The notes beneath the pieces are model-generated. The model was not told where the DNA came from. It saw only the letters and a program-made list of their open reading frames with translations, and searched no databases. Shown here one piece after another: positions 44,265 to 53,005 of a stretch of 64,000 bases of DNA. Both the position numbers and the translations under genes were made by a program. The DNA is from Verrucomicrobiota bacterium. GTDB lineage: Bacteria > Verrucomicrobiota > Verrucomicrobiia > Verrucomicrobiales > Verrucomicrobiaceae. How positions within the stretch are numbered: position 1 is the stretch's first letter; every line of letters starts with the position of its first letter. The DNA lies in assembly GCA_017301975.1 (NCBI GenBank), contig JAFLEI010000024.1, positions 1-64,000 on the forward strand, in the 5' to 3' direction.

Positions 44265-44579
44265 ATGACCCACACATCCTCATTCGTCCGAATCAGCCTC
44301 GCCGGACTTCTGTTCTGCGCGGCGCTCATCACAGGTCCATCGCTGACGGCGGCGGACAAAACTAAGCTCGTGGACTTTGGCGGCGGCGCGACGCTTGAGC
44401 TGGTGGGCATCCCGGCAGGCGAATTCATGATGGGCAGCACACCCGCCGAGAAAGCCTGGGCCACGGGCATCGAGGGAGGAGCGCAGCCGGGGACCTACTC
44501 CGACTCCCGCGACGGCTTCCGGGTGTGTTTGGCAACGCCTCGCGACATCCAGCGCATCACACCACCGATCAGCAAATAA
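44265..44579 (+). pseudogene. Formylglycine-generating enzyme (SUMF1) gene with internal deletion
   Basis: The 104-residue frame keeps a signal peptide (to about residue 31) and the start of the FGE fold (ELVGIPAGEFMMGSTPAEKA). Then, after GIEGGAQPG, it jumps straight to the C-terminal ending TYSDSRDGFRVCLATPRDIQ. About 200 central residues, including the catalytic cysteines of a normal FGE, are missing. The ending is nearly identical at DNA level to the remnant at 36301. The frame is intact, so a short protein could still be made, but it cannot be an FGE. Confidence 0.7.
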
Positions 44580-44596
44580 CTTCACCCCAACTCACC

Positions 44597-45658
44597 ATGA
44601 ACAACCAGCCCACATTACAGATAGACCGCCGCGCATTTGTCACTCGCTCAGTCGCCACCCTCGCCGCCGGACTCCCGATCATCGGGCGTGCCCAATCAAC
44701 GCCGCTGAAGCTCGGCATCATCTCGGCGGCGACGTATGCTCCCACTTACAACAATCCTGCCGCGCCGCGCATGCCGGGGTCGCATCATGGCACCGCTTTT
44801 TCCACCACGTTCAACGGCTGGGATGAAGAGAAGGCGAAACAACTCAAGGGCACGTTCGTCAAGTCAGGCCGCAGACTCGAAGGCGCGCGCGTGGTGAAGA
44901 TTTGGGACACTGACAAAGCCGCCGCACACGCGCTGGCAGATATCTGCGGCATCGAGACCGTGACAGACACTCCAGAGCAATGCTGTGACGGTGTGGATGC
45001 CGTGCTCATCGTCGATGACGGCAGCGGCGCGCAGTGGAAATACGCTGAGCATTCCTTGCGCAAAGGCGTGCCGACTTTCTGCGACAAACCACTCGCCATG
45101 ACCGCGCGCGAGGCTGCCGCCGTGGCCAAGCTTGTGCGCGAAACCAAGACGCGCTTCATGTCCGCCAGTAGCCTGCGTTTTGTGCCGGACATCATCAAGC
45201 TGCGCAACGAACTGCCGCAGCTCGGCGAGGTGCATCTTGCCAGCGCCGTGTGCGGCAATGAACTCGTCTATTACGGCATCCATGCGCTCTCGATGATCTA
45301 TGCCGTGCTAGGCAAGGGAGCCGTGAGCGCGATCAATGTCGGCAAGCCAGGCGCAAACATCGCGCGTCTTCGTTTCGGCGATCAGCGTGACGTCATGCTC
45401 ATCGTTGCCGACAAAGAAAAGATGCGCGCAGGCTACCAGATCAATCTCTACGGCGAGAAAGGCTGGCGTAACGTCACACCTGATCTCAAAGACCTCTATG
45501 CTTACCTGCTGGAGGCCTTCCTCGATTTAGTGATCACCGGCAAGGAGAGCGTGCCCATCGAAGAAGAAGTCGAAGTCATCGCCGCGCTTGAAGCCGCCAA
45601 GCGCTCCCTCGAACTCGGTCGTGAAGTGACGCTGAACGAGGTGATCGCGGGCATCTAA
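44597..45658 (+). CDS. Tat-exported Gfo/Idh/MocA oxidoreductase
   Basis: 353 residues. Tat signal DRRAFVTRSVATLAAGLP (residues 9-26). The canonical GxGxxG is poorly kept (LKLGIISAATYAPT), but GVDAVLIVDDGSG and PTFCDKPLAMTAREAAAVAK show the CDKP version of the family's EKP motif. A family member with a modified cofactor site, or possibly with altered function. It starts 18 bases after the FGE remnant. Confidence 0.85.
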   Translation: MNNQPTLQIDRRAFVTRSVATLAAGLPIIGRAQSTPLKLGIISAATYAPTYNNPAAPRMPGSHHGTAFSTTFNGWDEEKAKQLKGTFVKSGRRLEGARVVKIWDTDKAAAHALADICGIETVTDTPEQCCDGVDAVLIVDDGSGAQWKYAEHSLRKGVPTFCDKPLAMTAREAAAVAKLVRETKTRFMSASSLRFVPDIIKLRNELPQLGEVHLASAVCGNELVYYGIHALSMIYAVLGKGAVSAINVGKPGANIARLRFGDQRDVMLIVADKEKMRAGYQINLYGEKGWRNVTPDLKDLYAYLLEAFLDLVITGKESVPIEEEVEVIAALEAAKRSLELGREVTLNEVIAGI

Positions 45659-45695
45659 TTCTTTTTTGATCCAGAACAACAACCCAAACTCAGCC

Positions 45696-47054
45696 ATGAA
45701 CACACCCAATTCCACCCATCTCACCCGTCGTGATTTCTTCCAGCAAAGCAGCAAGGCCGTCGCCGCCTCCGCGCTGGCCGGGATCGCCATCCCGCATGTC
45801 CATGCGGCGGGTAGCGATACCATTCAACTCGCCATCATCGGCAGCGGCGGGCGTGGCAGCGGTGCCATTGCGAATGCGATGGAAGCCACCGGCAGCACCA
45901 CGAAGCTCGTCGCCATGGCCGATCTATATGAAGACCGCCTCCAGGGGGCTCACCGCGTGCTCTACGATAAATTTCAAGAACGCATTGATGTGCCCTCGGA
46001 GCGCCAGTTCATCGGCTTTGATGCTTACAAGAAGGCCATCGACTCGCTGCGGCCAGGCTCCGGCGACATCGCGATGCTCACCGGCTATGCAGGCTTTCGC
46101 CCGCAGCAGCTCGAGTATGCCGTGGAGCGCGGCGTGAATGTCTTCATGGAGAAATCCTTTGCCACAGATCCCGTCGGCGTGCGCCGCGTGATCGCCGCCG
46201 CCGAGGCTGCGGAGAAAAAGGGCGTGAAGATCGCCGCGGGACTCATGTGCCGTCACTCGCCGAATCGCGAGGAACTCATCCGTCGCCTCCGCGCTGGCGA
46301 GCTAGGTGATCTCAGCTACACCCGCGCCTATCGCATGGGGCCTGCGGGAGCGCTCAGGCCGAAGCCTGCGGACAAGAGCGAGCTGGAGTGGCAGTTGCGC
46401 AACTTCACGAAGTTCTACTGGGTCTGCGGCGGCCTTTGGGCCGAGATGGACATCCATCAGATTGATGAATTGTGCTGGCTGCACGATGCGCTGCCCGTCT
46501 CCGCGCAGGGCGTGTGCGGACGCGCTGCGAACAGCCAGGATTGCAGCCAGAATCTCGATGCCTTCAATGTTGAATGGACCTTCCCCAACGGCACCCGCGC
46601 CATGCATACCGTGCGCTACACCGCGAATACTCAGAGCCAATTTGCCACCTATGTGCATGGCAGCAAAAAGGCCGCGCAATTCTCCGGCAATACGCACGTC
46701 GCTGACGTGGAAATTTACAAAGACCAGAACACCACGCGAAAGAATATCGAATGGCGAGCGCCAAAGGAGAAGAACACCGTGTGGCAGAATCAGTGGAATG
46801 ATTTCCTCGAAGCGATCCGCACGAACAAACCCTTCAACCAGGCGAAGCGCGCCGCGCACTCGAATCTCGCCGCCATCATGGGCCGCGCCGCCATGCACAT
46901 GGGCCGCACCGTGACGTGGGACGAAGCGCTCGCGTCGAAGTTCGAATGGTTCCCTGGCATCGACCACCTCACGCATGAGAGCGATCCGCCGATCAAGTCC
47001 GATGACAAAGGCCGCTACCCGGTACCCGTGCCCGGCCAGTGGACGGAGCTTTGA
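45696..47054 (+). CDS. Tat-exported Gfo/Idh/MocA oxidoreductase
   Basis: 452 residues. Tat signal TRRDFFQQSSKAVAASALAG (residues 9-28), then IQLAIIGSGGRGSGAIANA as the Rossmann start and VNVFMEKSFATDPVGVRR, where EKS replaces EKP. GGLWAEMDIHQIDEL carries the catalytic-type His. Probably oxidises a carbohydrate in the periplasm. The ATG at 45696 leads the Tat signal. Confidence 0.92.
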   Translation: MNTPNSTHLTRRDFFQQSSKAVAASALAGIAIPHVHAAGSDTIQLAIIGSGGRGSGAIANAMEATGSTTKLVAMADLYEDRLQGAHRVLYDKFQERIDVPSERQFIGFDAYKKAIDSLRPGSGDIAMLTGYAGFRPQQLEYAVERGVNVFMEKSFATDPVGVRRVIAAAEAAEKKGVKIAAGLMCRHSPNREELIRRLRAGELGDLSYTRAYRMGPAGALRPKPADKSELEWQLRNFTKFYWVCGGLWAEMDIHQIDELCWLHDALPVSAQGVCGRAANSQDCSQNLDAFNVEWTFPNGTRAMHTVRYTANTQSQFATYVHGSKKAAQFSGNTHVADVEIYKDQNTTRKNIEWRAPKEKNTVWQNQWNDFLEAIRTNKPFNQAKRAAHSNLAAIMGRAAMHMGRTVTWDEALASKFEWFPGIDHLTHESDPPIKSDDKGRYPVPVPGQWTEL

Positions 47055-47075
47055 AAACAACCCACCTCTCCACCC

Positions 47076-48050
47076 ATGATCATTGACTGCCACAACCATG
47101 TCGGCACCGACCTGCTCTTCTACCTGCACGGCGATTTCCCCTATGCCCAGCACCTCGTCGCCATGCACGATGAAGGTCGCGCTCTTGGCGTGGATCGCTG
47201 GATCGTGTTTCCATTCGTCAGTCATCTGGCGCTGGATGTCACCGTCTTCATGGACAACAAGATCAAGGACGAAAAAGGCCGTCTGCATGACGTGCCGTAT
47301 GCCTTTGAGAACCGGAGGCTGCTGAAGGAGATCAACGTGATGTTCCCCGAGGAAGGGAAACGCATGCTCCCTTTCGTTATGGTTGATCCCATGCGCAACG
47401 TGGCCGCGCAGGCGAAGGAATTGAGAAAACTGCGCGCCGACTACCGCTTCTACGGCATCAAGCTGCAAACCACGATCCTGCAAGCCGACATCAAGCACCT
47501 CAATGATCGCGGTAAAGTTTTCCTCGAACTCGCAGCGGAGTGGGATCTGCCGTTCCTGATTCATTCAAGCGTTGCGGAGACCGATGTGTGGGCGCAGGCC
47601 AGCGACATACTCGACATCGCCGAAGCGAATCCGCACCTGCGCTTCTGCCTCGCGCACTCGTGTCGTTACGACAAGGAATGCCTCGACCGCGTGAATGCAC
47701 TGCCGAACACTTGGTTCGACTGCTCCGCACACTGCATCCACTGCGAAGGTGCAGTGAAGGACTTGCCTTACATCGCGCCGAAAGCGCGGCGGTTTGACTC
47801 CGACTTCACCAACCCAGGCCGCGTCATCGCCGACCTCGCCGCTGCGTATCCGCACAAGTTCATGTGGGGCAGCGATTCGCCTTTTTACAGCTACGCGGGC
47901 GAGATCAACGGCCAGGTCGTTCGGCTGATCAGCACCTACAAGGCCGAGGTCGCCGCGCTGAAAGCCAGTCCGCCTGATGTGGTGCAACGCATCGCCAACA
48001 CCAACACCCGCAACCTCTTGAAACTTCATGATGAAAGCATTCTCTCTTAA
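47076..48050 (+). CDS. Amidohydrolase-family TIM-barrel protein
   Basis: 324 residues. Metal-binding start IIDCHNHVG (HxH), later His in IHSSVAET, HSCRYD, and the catalytic-type Asp in WGSDSPFYSY. The group (COG2159/COG3618-like) includes sugar lactonases and decarboxylases. A lactonase would suit a pathway in which the neighbouring dehydrogenases make a lactone; that is inference. It overlaps the next gene by about 20 bases. Confidence 0.85.
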   Translation: MIIDCHNHVGTDLLFYLHGDFPYAQHLVAMHDEGRALGVDRWIVFPFVSHLALDVTVFMDNKIKDEKGRLHDVPYAFENRRLLKEINVMFPEEGKRMLPFVMVDPMRNVAAQAKELRKLRADYRFYGIKLQTTILQADIKHLNDRGKVFLELAAEWDLPFLIHSSVAETDVWAQASDILDIAEANPHLRFCLAHSCRYDKECLDRVNALPNTWFDCSAHCIHCEGAVKDLPYIAPKARRFDSDFTNPGRVIADLAAAYPHKFMWGSDSPFYSYAGEINGQVVRLISTYKAEVAALKASPPDVVQRIANTNTRNLLKLHDESILS

Positions 48051-48789
48051 CGGCCACGCCGCTCTCGTCACAGGCTCCTCGCAAGGCATCGGGCTCGCCA
48101 TCGCACTCGGCTTGCATGAAGCAGGCGCGCGTGTGGTAGCGCACGGTCGGCAGGCGCGGCCCAGCGACCTGCCGGCCGATGTTTCCTATGTCGCCTGCGA
48201 CCTATGTGACTCAGGTGCGCCGGGAAAACTCATTGAGCGCGCCATCGCCGCCGAGCCGGGGCTGGACACGCTCGTCTGCAATGCTGGCAGCTTCTTCGAT
48301 GTGCCGTTTCTGGAGATGACCGGGGAGCTGTGGGACAAAACGATAAACCTGAATCTGCGCACGATGTACTTAACCGCACAGGCATTCGCGCAGCATCTGG
48401 TGCGTGAAAAACGCGGTGGCAGCATCGTCATCATGTCTTCCACGAATGGCTTCCAAGCCGAGTCCGACAGTGTGGCCTACGACGTGAGCAAGGGTGGCCT
48501 CGTGATGCTCACCAAATCGCTCGCGGTCTCGCTCGCGCCGCACGGCATCCGCGTAAACGGCATCGCGCCCGGCCTCATCAAGACACCTCTGACCTCCGTG
48601 TGGATGGAGTCGCGCAACGATGATCTGCTCAAGCACTACGAGAAGAAAATCCTGCTCGGCCACGTCGGCAAAGCCGAGGACTGCGCCGGTGCGGTGATGT
48701 TCCTCTGCTCCCCCGCCGCCAGCTACATCACCGGCGAGATCATCGTCATCGATGGCGGCCTTACCGTCTGCCAGATGGGCCGTCTTTAA
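48028..48789 (+). CDS. Short-chain dehydrogenase/reductase
   Basis: 253 residues. Cofactor motif TGSSQGIGLA (about 15-24), CNAG, and the YxxxK motif in AYDVSKGGLVM. The C-terminus YITGEIIVIDGGLTV is that of classical SDRs. Start overlaps the amidohydrolase end (two adjacent ATGs at 48028 and 48031), so the two are translationally linked. Confidence 0.93.
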   Translation: MMKAFSLNGHAALVTGSSQGIGLAIALGLHEAGARVVAHGRQARPSDLPADVSYVACDLCDSGAPGKLIERAIAAEPGLDTLVCNAGSFFDVPFLEMTGELWDKTINLNLRTMYLTAQAFAQHLVREKRGGSIVIMSSTNGFQAESDSVAYDVSKGGLVMLTKSLAVSLAPHGIRVNGIAPGLIKTPLTSVWMESRNDDLLKHYEKKILLGHVGKAEDCAGAVMFLCSPAASYITGEIIVIDGGLTVCQMGRL

Positions 48790-48806
48790 AATCCAAAATC
48801 CGAAAC

Positions 48807-49559
48807 ATGAACCAAATCGATCTCAATAACCGCAACGCCATCATCACCGGGGGTGCGCGTGGCATTGGCCGCGCCATCGCCGAACGTCTCCTCGCTTCTG
48901 GCGCTCGTGTCTCGCTTTGGGATGTGGATGCGGCAGCGTTCGCGCTGGCTTCCGCTGAAATGGGCACGCCTGACACCGTGCATACAGCCACCGTGGATCT
49001 CGCCGACCTTGCCTCCGTCCAAGCCGCCACTGAGGCCACGATGAAGGCCTTTGGAAAACTCGACATCCTCGTCAACAACGCCGGCATCACCGGCGGCAAT
49101 GCCAAGACCTGGGAACTCGATCCCGCTGACTGGCGGCGCGTGATGGACATCAATCTCAATGGCCCATTTTACTGCTGCCACAGCGTCGTCCCGCATCTGC
49201 TCAAGAACGGTTACGGACGCATCGTCAACATCGCCTCCATCGCTGGCAAGGAGGGCAATCCCAACGCCGCTCATTACAGCGCCTCGAAGGCCGCCGTCAT
49301 CGCGCTCACGAAGTCACTCGGCAAGGAACTCGCCACCTCCAACATCACCGTCAACGCCGTCACGCCCGCCGTCATCGCCACGGACATCCTCCTGCAAATG
49401 CAGCAGTCGCACATTGATTACATGCTCTCGAAGATCCCCATGGGCCGCTTCGGTAAAAAAGAAGAAGCCGCCGCTCTCGTCGCCTGGCTTTGCTCCGAAG
49501 ACTGCTCCTTCACTACCGCCGCTGTGTTCGATCTCTCCGGCGGTCGCGCGACTTACTGA
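48807..49559 (+). CDS. Short-chain dehydrogenase/reductase
   Basis: 250 residues. TGGARGIGRA motif (about 12-21), NNAGITGG, and YSASKAAVI with the catalytic Tyr and Lys. A C-terminal SFTTAAVFDLSGGRATY matches the family. Third SDR of the cluster; successive oxidations of one sugar would explain three. Confidence 0.93.
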   Translation: MNQIDLNNRNAIITGGARGIGRAIAERLLASGARVSLWDVDAAAFALASAEMGTPDTVHTATVDLADLASVQAATEATMKAFGKLDILVNNAGITGGNAKTWELDPADWRRVMDINLNGPFYCCHSVVPHLLKNGYGRIVNIASIAGKEGNPNAAHYSASKAAVIALTKSLGKELATSNITVNAVTPAVIATDILLQMQQSHIDYMLSKIPMGRFGKKEEAAALVAWLCSEDCSFTTAAVFDLSGGRATY

Positions 49560-49582
49560 ACTCCATCCTCCTCATTTACTTC

Positions 49583-52210
49583 ATGAAACCCTTCCGTTCC
49601 TGCCTCGCAATTCTTCTCGGTCTCTGCTTGTCGAGCTTCGCCGCCACACCTGACGCGAAGATTGCTATGCCGAAGTCGAGCGATCCGCAGCTCGAGTTCA
49701 CGCTCATTGCATCCGAGCCACAGATCGTCACGCCCATCGGCATCGCGATCGACAAGCGCAATCGACTCTTCGTTGTCGAGTCGCACACGCATCATCGCCC
49801 CGCCGATTACAAGGGGCCGGAGACGGATCGCGTGAAGGTGTTTCTCGACACGAATGGCGACGGCATTCCCGACACGCCGAAGGTGTTCGCGGAAGGCTTC
49901 AAGACCGCCATGAATCTTGTGCTTTCTCCAGCAGATGAGCTTTACCTCGTTCACCGCAGCGGCGTGGTGCTGCTGCACGATGCGGATGGCGATGGTGTCT
50001 CCGAGCGGAGCACTAAAATCGTGGAGCTGGTGACCACTACGGATTATCCGCACAATGGATTGAACGGCATTGTCTTTAGCCGCAATGGCTGGCTTTATCT
50101 CGGCATTGGCGAAAACTTCAGCGCCGAATACACGCTGCGCGGAACGGACGGCAGCGAGGTTCACGCCGGTCCTGGACGTGGCGGAAAAGTCTTTCGCTGC
50201 CGTGCTGACGGGCGCGAGTTGCAGGAGGTCGCCACCGGTTTCTGGAATCCCTTCGGTCTCGAGCTGGATCGCGCGGGTCGTCTCTTCTGCGTGGACAACG
50301 ATCCTGGCGGTCGTCCGCCCTGCCGCCTGCTTCACGTCGTGCCCGGCGGCGACTATGGCTACAAGCGCCGCTACGATGACACGCATGTTTTTAATGGCTG
50401 GGATGGAGAACTACCCGGCACGCTGCCGATGCTCAAAGGCACGGGCGAGGCGCCCTGCGGTGTCATTTCCACCGACCGACTTGCGCTTCCAGCCGGCTAC
50501 GCGGGATCACTGCTCGTCGCTTCATGGGGCGATGCCACCATCGAACTGTATCGTCTGAAGCCGCTGGGCGGATCGTTCAGCGCGACGAAGGAAAATCTCG
50601 TTGTGGGCGAGAAGAAGTTTAACGAAGCCTTCTGTCCCGTGGATTTCGCCGCCGCGCCGGATGGCTCGCTCTACGTCACCGACTGGGCCGACCGCACCTC
50701 GTATCCCGTTCATGGCAAGGGCCGCATCTGGCGGCTCGCGGCGAAGAAGGGTGTGAAAGTGGAGCCGCCAACTCACGAGCAGCCACTCGCCGAGACAAAT
50801 GCCGCCGCGCTGCGCTTCCAACGATTGCTCGCCGCTGATTCGCCGAAGCAGATTGATGAACTCAAATCCGCGCTCACTGATGCCGATCCCTTCATCCGCT
50901 CCGCCGCGATCACTTCGCTGGCCAAGCCCGCCTACCGCGATGCAGCATTGAAGGCTGCGGATGATGCGGATGCCGCCGTGCGGCTCGGCGCATTGTCCGC
51001 GCTGTGGCGTGGTCAGGCTGCAGATCCGGTGCCGCTGATCCGCAAGCATTTGTCCGACCCAGACGAGCGTGTGCGTTTTCTCGCGCTCTGGTGGGCAGGT
51101 GAAGATGGCATCAAAGCGCTCGCAAATGATCTCAGCCGCGCCGTCGCACAGGAACCGACTCCGACCTTGTTCCAGGCTTACCTCGCCTCCGCCGAAATGC
51201 TCGCCACGGACGCTTCGGTGCCTGCCTCAAGAGCAGCGCTCACCAAGCCCCCGGTGCCCGTGCGGCAGCAATTGCTCGCCAGCATTCTCTATGATGACAA
51301 GCAACCCGCCGCGCTTCACGCGATGGCCGCAGCGACCGTCTCCACTTTGACCGACGCGAAGACCGCCGAGCGCCTGCTGCACTTCGCACGCAACGGCGAC
51401 ACGAAACTCCGACAAGAAGCCATCCGCACTCTCGCCGCCTGTCCTCATGCCGACGTGCCAGGTGTGCTGAAGTCGCTCGCACTCGACACCAAACTCACGT
51501 CCTCACTGCGAGCCGATGCGATCCTCTCAATCGCCCGACGCGATGCGACGCAACTCCCCGCGCTGACCGAATTGCTCAATGACAGCGAACCACATGTGCA
51601 GTTGGAGACCGCGCGCGCCCTGCGTCTCGCGATGAGCGAAGCCCCAGTGCGCATGGCATTGCAAGACAAGCTCGCCTCTTTGAGCGACACATCTTCAGCC
51701 TTGGCCGAGCAGCTTCAGTTTGCGCTCACGTCCAGTGCAGCCAAGCGTCCTGCCACTCCCGCCGAATGGCGCAAAGCTGTGGCCGTGGGTGGTGATGCCG
51801 AGTCCGGCCGCCGCGTGTTCCACAGCGTGCAAACTGGCTGCACGATGTGTCATCAAGCAGAGGGACGCGGCACAAGCATCGGCCCGGAGCTGACAAACGT
51901 CGCCCGCTCATTTGATCGCGCCAAACTCATCGAAGCCATCCTCGATCCCTCACGCGAAGTCGCACCGCAATACGAGCATCACATCGTCGAAACCAAGTCC
52001 GGCACCACCTACTCCGGCGTGCTCGTTCACATTGGCCTCGATGGCTCCCCTCTGATCAACGCCCTCGGCACTGGCCGCCAACGCATCCCCACCGCTCAGA
52101 TCACACGTCACACCACATCGCCCCTCTCGATGATGCTCTTCGGCTTGGAGAACACCATGACCGTCCACGACTTCCGCGACCTGCTCGCCTTCCTGCTGAC
52201 TGGCAAATAG
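49583..52210 (+). CDS. PVC-type membrane-bound dehydrogenase with HEAT repeats and cytochrome c domain
   Basis: 875 residues. Signal peptide (ILLGLCLSSFAA). Residues about 30-420 form a six-bladed propeller like soluble glucose/sorbosone dehydrogenases (DRVKVFLDTNGDGIPDTPKV, HNGLNGIVFSRNGWLYLGIG, GFWNPFGLELD, CPVDFAAAPDGSLYVTDW in part). HEAT-like repeats follow (440-720). The C-terminal cytochrome c domain has CTMCH near residue 753 (GRGTSIGPELTNVARSFD). Such proteins probably oxidise sugars in the periplasm and pass electrons to the heme. The ATG at 49583 begins the signal; the frame is open 31 codons upstream across the SDR end. Confidence 0.92.
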   Translation: MKPFRSCLAILLGLCLSSFAATPDAKIAMPKSSDPQLEFTLIASEPQIVTPIGIAIDKRNRLFVVESHTHHRPADYKGPETDRVKVFLDTNGDGIPDTPKVFAEGFKTAMNLVLSPADELYLVHRSGVVLLHDADGDGVSERSTKIVELVTTTDYPHNGLNGIVFSRNGWLYLGIGENFSAEYTLRGTDGSEVHAGPGRGGKVFRCRADGRELQEVATGFWNPFGLELDRAGRLFCVDNDPGGRPPCRLLHVVPGGDYGYKRRYDDTHVFNGWDGELPGTLPMLKGTGEAPCGVISTDRLALPAGYAGSLLVASWGDATIELYRLKPLGGSFSATKENLVVGEKKFNEAFCPVDFAAAPDGSLYVTDWADRTSYPVHGKGRIWRLAAKKGVKVEPPTHEQPLAETNAAALRFQRLLAADSPKQIDELKSALTDADPFIRSAAITSLAKPAYRDAALKAADDADAAVRLGALSALWRGQAADPVPLIRKHLSDPDERVRFLALWWAGEDGIKALANDLSRAVAQEPTPTLFQAYLASAEMLATDASVPASRAALTKPPVPVRQQLLASILYDDKQPAALHAMAAATVSTLTDAKTAERLLHFARNGDTKLRQEAIRTLAACPHADVPGVLKSLALDTKLTSSLRADAILSIARRDATQLPALTELLNDSEPHVQLETARALRLAMSEAPVRMALQDKLASLSDTSSALAEQLQFALTSSAAKRPATPAEWRKAVAVGGDAESGRRVFHSVQTGCTMCHQAEGRGTSIGPELTNVARSFDRAKLIEAILDPSREVAPQYEHHIVETKSGTTYSGVLVHIGLDGSPLINALGTGRQRIPTAQITRHTTSPLSMMLFGLENTMTVHDFRDLLAFLLTGK

Positions 52211-52221
52211 AACCTCCCACC

Positions 52222-52347
52222 ATGAAGCACACTCTCTCAATCCTCTTCGGCTCTCTCTGCATGTCATCTTCTCTCACCTGGGCTGCTGATCCACTGGTCT
52301 TCATCTCCGCCTTCGCTTCTGGCGACAATGCGGGCACCGTTCCATGA
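52222..52347 (+). pseudogene. 41-residue stub of a secreted protein (lactonase-like start)
   Basis: ATG 11 bases after the dehydrogenase. Signal peptide MKHTLSILFGSLCMSSSL, then AADPLVFISAFASGDNAG and a stop. LVFISAFA(S/P)GD resembles the first strand of 7-bladed lactonase (6-phosphogluconolactonase-type) proteins, but the match is short. The rest of the gene is missing. Confidence 0.5.
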
Positions 52348-52524
52348 GGTTCGAAGTTCACGGCCTTGTTCAGAAGATCAAGGTGCTTGCAATGACGTCG
52401 CTTGCCCTGTCCAAAGCACTTCCATATGGCTTTCCTGTGCCGGATTCCTCACAACCACTCATCACGGACAAGGTCGGCTTGATTTTTTGAATTTGTTGTC
52501 AGCCTTACTTGAAAAACACGTCAT

Positions 52525-52543
52525 CCTATTTTGCCATTTTGCT
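52525..52543 (+). repeat. 19-nt conserved box at the start of double-HTH gene 2
   Basis: CCTATTTTGCCATTTTGCT, identical to 35496-35514. The TTG start codon of the downstream gene lies inside it. Confidence 0.8.
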
Positions 52544-52992
52544 ACTTCACTCTCAAGTCCTCCCGGACTGCCTTGAGATTCAGGAATCTCGTCCATAAAG
52601 GCTTCATTTTGAAGCCTGAAACCCTTGGGCAGCACCTCTTGTCTCGAAGGCTCCTGTTAAAACTGACCCAAAAGGAGGTGGCTACTCGTTTGAGCACCTT
52701 GAGGGAACATTATGAGCGATGGGAACGAGACGAGGTCGAGCCGACTGCCTCGTTCTGGCCCCGCCTGATCGACTTCCTTGGCTACTATCCCTTCCCCTCC
52801 CCAACTCCTGCGGATTGGGTGCTGATGGCCCGCCGCCTTCTTGGGTTAAGTCAGTTCGGTTTTGGAAGACGGGTGAAAGCTATCGCGAAAGATGTCCGGG
52901 AATGGGAGCATGGTGTGAGTGAGCCTCCACCGGCTATGCTGGCAAAAATCCAGCAGATCGCCACGCCCCTTGTCGGAAAATCGCCAATGTGA
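52531..52992 (+). CDS. Protein with two XRE-like helix-turn-helix units, copy 2
   Basis: 153 residues from TTG. Paralogue of the gene at 35502: shared TLGxHLxxRRLxLxLxQxxVA, TLREHYERWERDE, FLGYYPF and REWEHGVSEPP-type segments. There is no ATG near the start, so the TTG (or another alternative codon) must be used. The stop is followed 14 bases later by the possible GTG start of the large membrane protein, suggesting co-expression with it. Confidence 0.82.
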   Translation: MPFCYFTLKSSRTALRFRNLVHKGFILKPETLGQHLLSRRLLLKLTQKEVATRLSTLREHYERWERDEVEPTASFWPRLIDFLGYYPFPSPTPADWVLMARRLLGLSQFGFGRRVKAIAKDVREWEHGVSEPPPAMLAKIQQIATPLVGKSPM

Positions 52993-53005
52993 TAGTGATC
53001 TGGTC

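Noticed and set aside
46302..47564. 420-codon minus-strand open frame
   Set aside because: Crosses two plus-strand genes and their gap in antisense; composition is not protein-like.
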